Positions 8,034-15,015 of a DNA stretch of 19,761 nucleotides are shown here, one piece after another. The stretch's first letter is position 1; each line of letters starts with the position of its first letter. This DNA is from an uncultured Roseburia sp. (lineage in GTDB: Bacteria > Bacillota > Clostridia > Lachnospirales > Lachnospiraceae): the NCBI GenBank assembly GCA_947070915.1, contig CAMTDY010000029.1:1-19761 (forward strand), in the 5' to 3' direction. A program made the position numbers and the translations under genes. The notes below the pieces were generated by a model that made no database searches, was not told where the DNA came from, and saw only the letters and a list, made by a program, of their open reading frames with translations.

Positions 8034-8081
8034 AAAAAGCGGTGTTTTCATTGTCCCCGCACTAGAACAATGAGACACCGC
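8033..8081 (-). terminator. Rho-independent terminator of the ypuA-like gene
   Basis: A long hairpin pairs GCGGTGT (8039-8045) with ACACCGC (8075-8081) and CATTGT (8049-8054) with ACAATG (8067-8072), with a small internal bulge and a 12-nt loop. On the minus strand the stem is followed by six U residues (8033-8038), the classical form. It lies between two convergent genes; on the plus strand no U-tract follows the stem, so it would end the regulator's transcript only weakly. Confidence 0.85.
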
Positions 8082-8128
8082 CTCTGTGCTAGATTCCATT
8101 TATATGCTCTTTTAATATCAGGCCTGTA

Positions 8129-9037
8129 TCACCCAAACAGCCCGGCAAGCCAGTTCGCGATCTTTTCAGCGATCTCGGTAAAAAATTGAATGATCTTCTC
8201 AAAAATTCCCTTCGCCTGGTCCAGATCAATGTCCAGGTCTTTGAGACGGTTATACACATCTTCTGCCTGCTGTTTCAGTTTATCCACATCCAGATCCAGA
8301 TTCTTGATCTTTTCCAGAAGTTCCGCCAGTTTCTGTTCCTGCTCGGCAGTCAGCTTCACATCCAGTTCTCCCGCGGATTCCTGAATGATCTCCTTGACCT
8401 CCTCCACCGTCTCCACATCGCCGTCCAGCACTCTCTGTTTGACCAGTGCTACCAGTTCTTCCGCTTTTTCCGCTCCCAGCTCCTGCCCCAGTTCTCCGGT
8501 CAGCACGAGCTCATTCGTCGCGGCGTCTGCATTTTCCTTTTTCAGTTCCTCGCCAGTCATCGTAGAATATGCCTTCATGGCACCTACCAGAGCCGCCGTT
8601 CCCGACAGATTAAAAGGACCTGCCACTGTCACTTCTGCATCGGTGATCCCCGCTGTGATCAAAGCATTGGTGTACATACCACTGGTACAATAGGTAATAT
8701 TTTTTGTGACAACGCTGATCCCTTTTCCCTCTTCCGCCTTTTCGATGCGGACAGAGGAAAGGGCCTTGGTCCCGATTACTGAATCCGAAAGGTACTCATC
8801 CAGATAATCATGTTCATCCTCGTTTGTCACCTGGATCACTTCGTAATCTGCCAGTTCCTCTTCTGTCACATCCAGAAGGGATAGAACCGTATTTTTCTGT
8901 TCTTTCGTGAGGTCCGCCCCCAGGGATATATAGGGTTTTTCATCTCCCTCTACCGCATCCGCCTTTGAGACGGAGACCGGCATCAAAACCATCCCCAGGG
9001 CAACAAGCCCCACCAGAACCTTTTTCCATCTGTTCAT
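8129..9037 (-). CDS. ypuA: Exported YpuA-like protein (DUF1002)
   Basis: A 302-residue secreted protein of the DUF1002 family, whose Bacillus subtilis member is YpuA. Residues 1 to about 26 form a signal peptide (MNRWKK, hydrophobic core, cleavage near SKADA). The family core follows: ISLGADLTKEQKNTVL, VTNEDEHDYLDEYLSDSVIGTKALSS, then ITYCTSGMYTNALITAGITDAEVTVAGPFNLSGTAALVGAMKAY. The remainder is highly charged and helical, with LDVKLTAEQEQKLAELLEKIK and a closing amphipathic helix, IIQFFTEIAEKIANWLAGLF. Its biochemical role is not established. I chose the ATG at 9037 over one at 9073 because GGGGG lies 6 nt upstream and the signal peptide starts there. It is 68 bp behind dapL, with no terminator between them, so the two may be co-transcribed. 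It ends at the strong terminator at 8033-8081. Confidence 0.88.
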   Translation of the reverse strand: MNRWKKVLVGLVALGMVLMPVSVSKADAVEGDEKPYISLGADLTKEQKNTVLSLLDVTEEELADYEVIQVTNEDEHDYLDEYLSDSVIGTKALSSVRIEKAEEGKGISVVTKNITYCTSGMYTNALITAGITDAEVTVAGPFNLSGTAALVGAMKAYSTMTGEELKKENADAATNELVLTGELGQELGAEKAEELVALVKQRVLDGDVETVEEVKEIIQESAGELDVKLTAEQEQKLAELLEKIKNLDLDVDKLKQQAEDVYNRLKDLDIDLDQAKGIFEKIIQFFTEIAEKIANWLAGLFG

Positions 9038-9105
9038 ATTTCCCCCTATTCCTGCGCGCCATTCTGCGCACATATCGCTTTACTAAATTTACATGAGGCT
9101 GCGGA

Positions 9106-10317
9106 TTACTTTTTCAGCCGCTCCATCGCCTCTTTGGTATTTTCAAGAGAACCGAAGGCGGTGAGCCGGAAGTATCCTTCTCCGCTCGGTCCAAAACCGC
9201 TTCCCGGAGTTCCCACGATATTGTGGTTTTCCAGCAGATGATCGAAGAATTCCCAGGAAGTCATCCCCTCCGGTGTCTTCAGCCAGATATACGGCGCATT
9301 TACACCGCCGAATACCGTGTAGCCGGCGCTGGTAAGCCCTTCTCTGATGATCTTCGCATTGTTCATATAATAAGCGATCTGGTCTTTCGTCTGTTTCCGG
9401 CCCTCATCGCTGTATACTGCCTCTCCGGCTCTCTGTATGATATAAGGAGCACCGTTAAACTTCGTACCATGTCTTCTCGCCCAGAGGCTGTTCAGGGATA
9501 CACCGTCACATACAAGCTCTTTCGGGATCACGGTAAACCCAAGACGGGTTCCTGTAAATCCTGCGTTTTTGGAAAAGCTTCTCATCTCAATGGCACATTT
9601 TTTTGCGCCCTCGCACTCAAAGATCGAATGCGGGACATTTTCCTCTGAAATATATGCTTCATACGCTGCATCATATATAATAACAGCATCATTTGTCAAA
9701 GCAAAGTCAACCCACTTCTGCAGCTGCTCTTTGTTTAAAGTGGTTCCTGTGGGATTGTTCGGGCAGCAGATGTAGATCATATCCGGAATTTCTTTCGGGA
9801 TCTCCGGCACAAAATCATTCTCCGCAGTACAGGGCATATAGATCACATTGGACCAGCACTCCTTGTCTTTCAGGTACTCGCCAGTCCTGCCCGCCATGGC
9901 ATTAGTATCCACATACACTGGATACACCGGATCACACACGGCAATGCGGTTATTCTGGGAAAAAATATCCCCGATGTTTCCGGAATCGCTCTTTGCACCA
10001 TCACTGACAAAGATCTCATCGATGGCAATATCCACTCCCCGGGCTTTATAATCTTTCTGCGCGATAGCACTCCGCAAAAACTCATACCCCAGATCCGGCG
10101 CATAGCCCTTAAAGGTAGCCGCATCTGCCATCTCATCCACCGCTTTATGCAGCGCTTCGATCACCGCCGGCGCCAGGGGAAGGGTTACGTCACCGATTCC
10201 AAGGCGGATCACTTTTTTATCCGGATTCGCCTCTGTGTAGGCATTTACCTTCTTTGCAATGGTAGAAAACAGATAACTGCCCGGTAATTTCAGATAATTG
10301 TCATTTATTTGGTACAT
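9106..10317 (-). CDS. dapL: LL-diaminopimelate aminotransferase
   Basis: Class I/II PLP-dependent aminotransferase of 403 residues, full length for DapL. It converts tetrahydrodipicolinate directly to LL-2,6-diaminopimelate using glutamate, the short route to meso-DAP and lysine. Recognisable parts are the N-terminal NDNYLKLPGSYLF, RLGIGDVTLPL near 38, FKGYAPDLGYEFLR near 69, CCPNNPTGT with N188, the PLP-binding D216 and Y219 in IIYDAAYEAY, the Schiff-base lysine K250 in RSFSKNAGFTGTRLGF, and substrate-binding R384 in GYFRLTAFG. AGGAGG lies 9 nt before the ATG. Its own promoter lies at 10351-10379, back to back with that of dinB. It supplies DAP for peptidoglycan, consistent with the L,D-transpeptidase elsewhere in the window. 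Confidence 0.96.
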   Translation of the reverse strand: MYQINDNYLKLPGSYLFSTIAKKVNAYTEANPDKKVIRLGIGDVTLPLAPAVIEALHKAVDEMADAATFKGYAPDLGYEFLRSAIAQKDYKARGVDIAIDEIFVSDGAKSDSGNIGDIFSQNNRIAVCDPVYPVYVDTNAMAGRTGEYLKDKECWSNVIYMPCTAENDFVPEIPKEIPDMIYICCPNNPTGTTLNKEQLQKWVDFALTNDAVIIYDAAYEAYISEENVPHSIFECEGAKKCAIEMRSFSKNAGFTGTRLGFTVIPKELVCDGVSLNSLWARRHGTKFNGAPYIIQRAGEAVYSDEGRKQTKDQIAYYMNNAKIIREGLTSAGYTVFGGVNAPYIWLKTPEGMTSWEFFDHLLENHNIVGTPGSGFGPSGEGYFRLTAFGSLENTKEAMERLKK

Positions 10318-10350
10318 AATAAAAACCTCCTAGCATTAAAGTATGCACTT

Positions 10351-10379
10351 ATTCTATCATTCTCCCCCATTTTATGCAA
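10351..10379 (-). promoter_or_regulatory. Promoter of dapL
   Basis: On the minus strand TTGCAT (10374-10379) and TAGAAT (10351-10356) are spaced by 17 nt, giving a leader of about 30 nt before the dapL ATG. The -35 region shares the 14-nt context AGGACTTGCATAAA with the tRNA-Cys promoter. Confidence 0.6.
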
Positions 10380-10386
10380 GTCCTTC

Positions 10387-10415
10387 TTTACAAACATTTG
10401 TTCTTGTGATAAAAT
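10387..10415 (+). promoter_or_regulatory. dinB promoter with LexA/SOS-box-like operator
   Basis: TTTACA (10387-10392), a 17-nt spacer and TAAAAT (10410-10415) form the promoter. Inside the spacer, at 10391-10404, lies CAAACATTTGTTCT. It resembles the Gram-positive LexA (DinR) operator CGAAC-N4-GTTCG, with AAAC-N4-GTTC as core, one base off GAAC-N4-GTTC. Placement between -35 and -10 is where a repressor would block RNA polymerase. Control of dinB by LexA is known in several bacteria; here it is inferred from one imperfect site. Confidence 0.5.
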
Positions 10416-10437
10416 AAACTCCAGAGGAGATGAGGCT

Positions 10438-11658
10438 ATGATTATCTTTCATATTGATGTCAACAACGCCTATTTGAGCTGGGAAGCGGTCTATCGTCTC
10501 ACAGAACTGAATGAAACCCTGGATCTGCGGACGATCCCTTCCGTGGTAGGAGGTGATGAGCAGAACCGCCATGGCATCGTCCTCGCAAAAAGCATGCCTG
10601 CCAAAGCATTTGGCATCAAGACCGCGGAGACTCTGGCAGAAGCCAGAAAAAAATGCCCGGATATTCTCATTGTTCCGCCCAGGCACCATTTATATAAGAT
10701 ATTTTCCAATGAACTCATCGCCTATCTCAGATCAGTCACCCCGGTAGTAGAACAATACAGTATAGACGAAGCCTTTGCCGATATGACCGGCTGCCCGCTG
10801 CTGACCGGGCATTCTCCGGTAGAAGCGGCAGAACAGATCCGTCAGGAGATCCATGATCGTTTCGGCTACACGGTAAATATCGGCGTATCCACCAACAAAA
10901 TCCTGGCTAAGATGGCATCGGATTTTGAAAAACCGGATAAGGTCCACAGTCTTTTTCCCAATGAAATAAAAGAAAAAATGTGGCCTCTCCCAGTGAGCGA
11001 TCTGTTTTTTGTCGGGCGCGCTTCTGCCAAAAAACTATACAATCTGGGGATCCGCACCATCGGCGAACTTGCCCGGACAGACAAGGCGATCTTACAGTCC
11101 CATATGGGTAAACACGGTGCCACCATCCACGACTACGCCAATGGCATCGACATCTCCCCAGTGCTGAACGAACAGGCAGACGCCAAGGGCTGCGGTAATT
11201 CCACCACACTCCCGCGGGATGTCACCGACGCCGGGGAGGCCAAAAAGATTCTGCTAAATCTGTGCGAATCCGTGGGCAGCCGTCTCCGGGCAGACGGATT
11301 CATGGCGCAGGTGGTGGCCGTTTCGATCAAGGACAGCCAGTTCCGCCATGTCAGCCACCAGTGCACCCTGTCTTCTGCCACCAATACCACCAGCGAATTA
11401 TACAGCTCGGTCTGCGTACTTTTTGATGAATTGTGGGACGGTTCTCCCATCCGTCTGCTCGGTGTATCTACCTCAAAACTCACCAGAGAGCGGCTCCGCC
11501 AGATCAACCTAACCGACAGCAGATATTACATGAAACAGGGACAATTAGAAAAGGCGGTGGATGACATCCGTAAAAAATTTGGAAATGATGCAATTTTCCG
11601 CGCATCTTCTCTTGAAAAACCAGCCGCTTTTAACGATAATAAAAATAGAAAAATTTAG
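10438..11658 (+). CDS. dinB: DNA polymerase IV (Y-family translesion polymerase)
   Basis: A 406-residue error-prone polymerase that copies across damaged bases. Catalytic metal ligands are D7 in FHIDVNNAYLSW and D110/E111 in YSIDEAFADMTG. Y12 aligns with the steric-gate residue that excludes ribonucleotides. The palm motif VGGDEQNRHGIVLAKS is typical. The thumb helix-hairpin-helix is FFVGRASAKKLYNLGIRTIGELA, and the little finger includes SPIRLLGVSTSKL. I chose the ATG at 10438 because AGAGGAG lies 8 nt upstream and family members start with this Asp motif; a longer in-frame reading from 10309 would overlap dapL. A clear beta-clamp-binding motif is not obvious at the C-terminus (ending KPAAFNDNKNRKI). 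A FliK-like gene follows after 57 bp, probably in the same transcript. Confidence 0.96.
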   Translation: MIIFHIDVNNAYLSWEAVYRLTELNETLDLRTIPSVVGGDEQNRHGIVLAKSMPAKAFGIKTAETLAEARKKCPDILIVPPRHHLYKIFSNELIAYLRSVTPVVEQYSIDEAFADMTGCPLLTGHSPVEAAEQIRQEIHDRFGYTVNIGVSTNKILAKMASDFEKPDKVHSLFPNEIKEKMWPLPVSDLFFVGRASAKKLYNLGIRTIGELARTDKAILQSHMGKHGATIHDYANGIDISPVLNEQADAKGCGNSTTLPRDVTDAGEAKKILLNLCESVGSRLRADGFMAQVVAVSIKDSQFRHVSHQCTLSSATNTTSELYSSVCVLFDELWDGSPIRLLGVSTSKLTRERLRQINLTDSRYYMKQGQLEKAVDDIRKKFGNDAIFRASSLEKPAAFNDNKNRKI

Positions 11659-11715
11659 TTTCGGAAAATATGCCCCGGGCATCTATTCATAAAACGGGTA
11701 AAAGGAGACGATTTC

Positions 11716-13491
11716 ATGCCTATCACAAGCAACAGCGTACACAACAATCAGAATCAGTCCGGCAGCATGAACACTGCCGCCGCCAAACGTACTTTCCGTT
11801 CCGGAGGAGGTACCATCACAGTGAGGGAAGGAGAGACCCTGAAAGGCGTCGTAAGCGATATTCATGGCAATGAGATTACCATCTCCATGGAAGACGGCTC
11901 CTCTTTTACAGGAAAACTTCCTGAGGCCTCCCAGTACTCCATCGGCCAAAAAGCAGCTTTCCTGATCACGGGACTGGACAGCGGCACCATCTATATGAAA
12001 GCAATGTCCCAGGCATATCTTCTCGGTATGGAGGATACCATCGAACAGGCTCTTGAGGAGGCGGGACTCCCGAAAAGCCCAAGAAATTTAGAAATCGTCA
12101 GAAGCCTTCTCCAGAACCAGCAGTCCATCAGCCGGGAAAATATTGCGGAATCCCTGCAGCTCTGCGCCAGATATCCGGATGCGGACGTAAATTCTGTGAT
12201 CACAATGAAGCGGCTGGGGATGCCGATGGATATGGAAACCGTAACCCAGTTTGACCAGTACAACAAACAGACCCACCAGCTCCTGACCCGGATGGATGCC
12301 CTGGCGGACTCCGTCAATGAACTTCTCACCGGACTCGCCGAAGAAAACCCATCCATTGCCCGGTATGCCACAGGGACAGTTCTGGATACAGTCCTCCAGT
12401 CCCTTCCCTCATTAGAAGAACAAAATCTCACCGCCACACAGCTCCAGGCAAACCTTTCAGCAACCCCAGACGCTGAAGCAGCAGAAAATGCGGAACTGCT
12501 TCCCGAAGAAGAAAACCAGGAAATCCTCCAGGAAACAGCAGAAGACAGCCAGGCTGCCGGACAGACTGCCACCTCGCCTTTTGCTCGGATGAAACAGCTT
12601 TTAAATGGTATTACCGACCGTGCTTCATCTCCAGCGGGCGCCGAGGCAAAACCCACTGAATTCATCCCGGAACAGACCGGTCATCTTCTAACTGCGGAGG
12701 AACGCAGCACCCTGTCTGAGCTTCTGGGAAAATATACAGAAAATAAAGAACTCCTTTCAGCCCTGGAAAAAGGCGATCTGACGGCAAGAGAACTACTGAC
12801 AGAGATAAAAAACATCCTTCCCACCCTTCCCGATGAAGAGCTTCATCAGCTAGTATCCCAAAAGGCCTTCCAAAAGACAATCAAGGGGCAGTTTTTATCC
12901 GGATGGACGCTCTCTCCCGAGGGTCTGAAAGAAGAAGGAAGCATCGATACCCTCTACAACCGGATGCAACAGCAGTTTTCCGATCTTACAAACCTGAGCC
13001 GGATGTTCGCCACACGAAATTCCGGAGAGCAGATCATCAATACCACCTCAGATCTGCAGCAGAATCTTGCCTTTATGAAGATGTTGAACGAACAGTTCGC
13101 CTATATGCAGCTTCCGCTGAAATTGTCCCAGCAGAATGCCCACGGCGATCTCTACGTGATGACGCGGAAAAACGCCCTGAAAAAATCCAAAGACAATCTC
13201 AAAGTCCTGCTTCACCTGGAGATGGATTCCCTGGGAACACTGGATATCCACATCACAAAAGACCATACAAACATCTCTACTCAGTTTTATACCGCAAAGG
13301 AAGCGGCGCGGAAATTATTGGAAAAAAATGTAGAATTATTAAAAGACGCCATCAATGAACAGGGTTACAGTTTCACTTCTGAATTCCTCGCCAAAGAAAA
13401 GGATATCGACCTGGTTCATGACTTTATAGAAAAAGATTCTCCAGCTCCGCCGGCAGCTGTCAAGCGCTATAACTTTGACCTTAGAGCCTAA
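11716..13491 (+). CDS. FliK-like flagellar hook-length control domain protein
   Basis: A 591-residue protein with a three-part layout. Residues about 30-95 form a small beta-rich domain (GGTITVREGETLKGVV, GNEITISMEDGSSFTGKLP). A long helical and Gln/Glu/Ala-rich middle follows. Residues about 466-575 match the C-terminal Flg_hook/FliK domain: LPLKLSQQNAHGDLYV, LLHLEMDSLGTLDIHI, ISTQFYTAKEAARKLLEKN and LKDAINEQGYSFTSEF. The chain ends with KRYNFDLRA. FliK normally sets hook length and switches flagellar export specificity. No other flagellar gene is in the window, so it may be an orphan or a relict with another role. AAAGGAG precedes the ATG by 8 nt. A weak 13-nt palindrome (11670-11682, ATGCCCCGGGCAT) in the 57-bp gap from dinB lacks a U-tract, so read-through from dinB is likely. 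Family assignment is good; function here is uncertain. Confidence 0.72.
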   Translation: MPITSNSVHNNQNQSGSMNTAAAKRTFRSGGGTITVREGETLKGVVSDIHGNEITISMEDGSSFTGKLPEASQYSIGQKAAFLITGLDSGTIYMKAMSQAYLLGMEDTIEQALEEAGLPKSPRNLEIVRSLLQNQQSISRENIAESLQLCARYPDADVNSVITMKRLGMPMDMETVTQFDQYNKQTHQLLTRMDALADSVNELLTGLAEENPSIARYATGTVLDTVLQSLPSLEEQNLTATQLQANLSATPDAEAAENAELLPEEENQEILQETAEDSQAAGQTATSPFARMKQLLNGITDRASSPAGAEAKPTEFIPEQTGHLLTAEERSTLSELLGKYTENKELLSALEKGDLTARELLTEIKNILPTLPDEELHQLVSQKAFQKTIKGQFLSGWTLSPEGLKEEGSIDTLYNRMQQQFSDLTNLSRMFATRNSGEQIINTTSDLQQNLAFMKMLNEQFAYMQLPLKLSQQNAHGDLYVMTRKNALKKSKDNLKVLLHLEMDSLGTLDIHITKDHTNISTQFYTAKEAARKLLEKNVELLKDAINEQGYSFTSEFLAKEKDIDLVHDFIEKDSPAPPAAVKRYNFDLRA

Positions 13492-13635
13492 CAAGGTGCG
13501 GCTGAGGAACGCGCACCTCGAAAGAATGGCCTGCAGCCATTCTTTTGCTCCGCAGGCAAAGAGCCCTACTGGCTGGGGAACAAGGTGCGGCTGGGGAACG
13601 CGCACCTCCGGAGAATCAGCAAAGCTGATTCTCCG
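13491..13635. repeat. Duplicated 30-bp stem-loop repeat with interleaved perfect hairpins
   Basis: Two direct copies of a 30-bp element (13491-13520 and 13580-13609, 28 of 30 identical) each form a stem AGGTGCG/CGCACCT around an internal CTG(A/G)GGAA. After copy one comes AAAGAATGGC/GCCATTCTTT (13521-13545, 5-nt loop). After copy two comes CGGAGAATCAGC/GCTGATTCTCCG (13609-13635, 3-nt loop). The two follower hairpins are unrelated in sequence. The array begins at the stop codon of the FliK-like gene and ends 20 bp before the convergent MATE gene's stop. It may act as a terminator or RNA-stabilising block; only the first follower hairpin has a short U run on the plus strand. Confidence 0.75.
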
Positions 13636-13654
13636 CCCCGCAGATATATAACCC

Positions 13655-15010
13655 TTAAGATTTACTCCGTTTTAATATCTTTCCAAAGAGACAGGCAAAC
13701 AGAATACCACAAGTCAGCGCCGACGTCACATCAGAGATTGGCTCTGCATAATAAATAAACATCACATCTCCTGTCAGTCTCGGCAGGATGATCGCCAGGG
13801 GGATCAGAAGGATCACTTTTCGCAAAAGGGCGATAAACAGTGATATCTTCGCCTGCCCCAGCGCAAGAAATGTGGTCTGGCTGGACATCTGCACTCCAAA
13901 TACCAGCATTCCACAGACAAATACCGGCATGATCTTTTCTACCAGCAGGATCAGTTCTGTACTGTCTGTAAACATTCTGGCAAATACCCCTGGTACCGCC
14001 ATGATCGATATGGTGAGCAGAATGGTATAAGCCATAACAATCCCCAGCATGGTAAAATACGTTTTCTTTACCCGTTCTGTATTTCCGGCGCCGAAATTAT
14101 AACTCATAATGGGCTGGACTCCCTGGGTAAACCCGCTGACAGGAATACTCACAAACTGCATCACGCTCTGCATGATGGTCAGCGTCCCCACATACATGTC
14201 TCCGCCATAACGCTGCAGGCCGCTGTTCATCACGATGGAAATAAAACTCTCCGTCGCCTGCATAATAAAGGGTGCGACGCCAAGTGACATGATCTTTGCC
14301 ACAATCCTTCCCTGTATCTTCAAATATTTCCGCCGGATCCCCATCGCCCGTTCTTTTCTCGTCAGAAACCGGAGAACCCAGACCGCACTGACAAACTGTG
14401 AGATCACCGTGGCAAGCGCCGCTCCACGGATTCCCATGCCAAACCCAAAGATAAACAGCGGGTCCAGTGCGATATTCAGGACCGCGCCGATCAACACCGA
14501 CAGCATCGCCGTCCGGGAACATCCCTGGGCTGTGATATAAGGATTCATCCCCAGGGAGATCTGCACAAAGAGGGTACCAAATATATAAATGGTCATATAT
14601 TCATCCGCAAAGGGAAAGGTGGCATCACTGGCACCGATCAGGAACAAAACTGGTCTTTTTATGATAAAAAATAAAATCATTAGAAAAGCAGAAAAAACGA
14701 GAAGAAGGGAAAATCCATTTCCCAGGATCCGTTCCGCCTCTTCTTTCTTCCCTCTTCCCAGGGCAATGGCAGAGAGCGGGGCTCCGCCCGCTCCCACAAA
14801 TGCACTGAATGCTGAAATGATCACGATCATAGGCAGCGCCAGCCCCACCCCGGTCAGCGCAGTTGCCCCCACTTCTGGAATATGACCGATATAGATCCGG
14901 TCTATGATATTGTACAAAAGATTAATGATCTGAGCCACCAGGGTAGGAATACCCATACTCATCATCAATCGGAACAGAGGGGCAGAGCCCAGTTTTTCTT
15001 CGTTTGTCAT
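13655..15010 (-). CDS. MATE family multidrug/Na+ antiporter
   Basis: An integral membrane transporter of about 451 residues with the alternating hydrophobic pattern of twelve transmembrane helices in two MATE repeats. The start is family-like (EKLGSAPLFRLMMSMGIPTLVAQIINLLYNIIDRIYIGH), as are the conserved loops GAGGAPLSAIALGRGKKEEA and FTQGVQPIMSYNFGAGNTERVKKT. It should export drugs or metabolites using a sodium or proton gradient; substrate unknown. The reading can start at 15016, where its ATG shares a base with the leuS stop (TGATG), or at the second ATG, 15010. I chose 15010 because AAAGG lies 9 nt before it and only 3 nt before the first. Either way it is translationally close-coupled to leuS. 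It ends against the hairpin array shared with the convergent FliK-like gene. Confidence 0.93.
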   Translation of the reverse strand: MTNEEKLGSAPLFRLMMSMGIPTLVAQIINLLYNIIDRIYIGHIPEVGATALTGVGLALPMIVIISAFSAFVGAGGAPLSAIALGRGKKEEAERILGNGFSLLLVFSAFLMILFFIIKRPVLFLIGASDATFPFADEYMTIYIFGTLFVQISLGMNPYITAQGCSRTAMLSVLIGAVLNIALDPLFIFGFGMGIRGAALATVISQFVSAVWVLRFLTRKERAMGIRRKYLKIQGRIVAKIMSLGVAPFIMQATESFISIVMNSGLQRYGGDMYVGTLTIMQSVMQFVSIPVSGFTQGVQPIMSYNFGAGNTERVKKTYFTMLGIVMAYTILLTISIMAVPGVFARMFTDSTELILLVEKIMPVFVCGMLVFGVQMSSQTTFLALGQAKISLFIALLRKVILLIPLAIILPRLTGDVMFIYYAEPISDVTSALTCGILFACLFGKILKRSKS

Positions 15011-15015
15011 AACCA

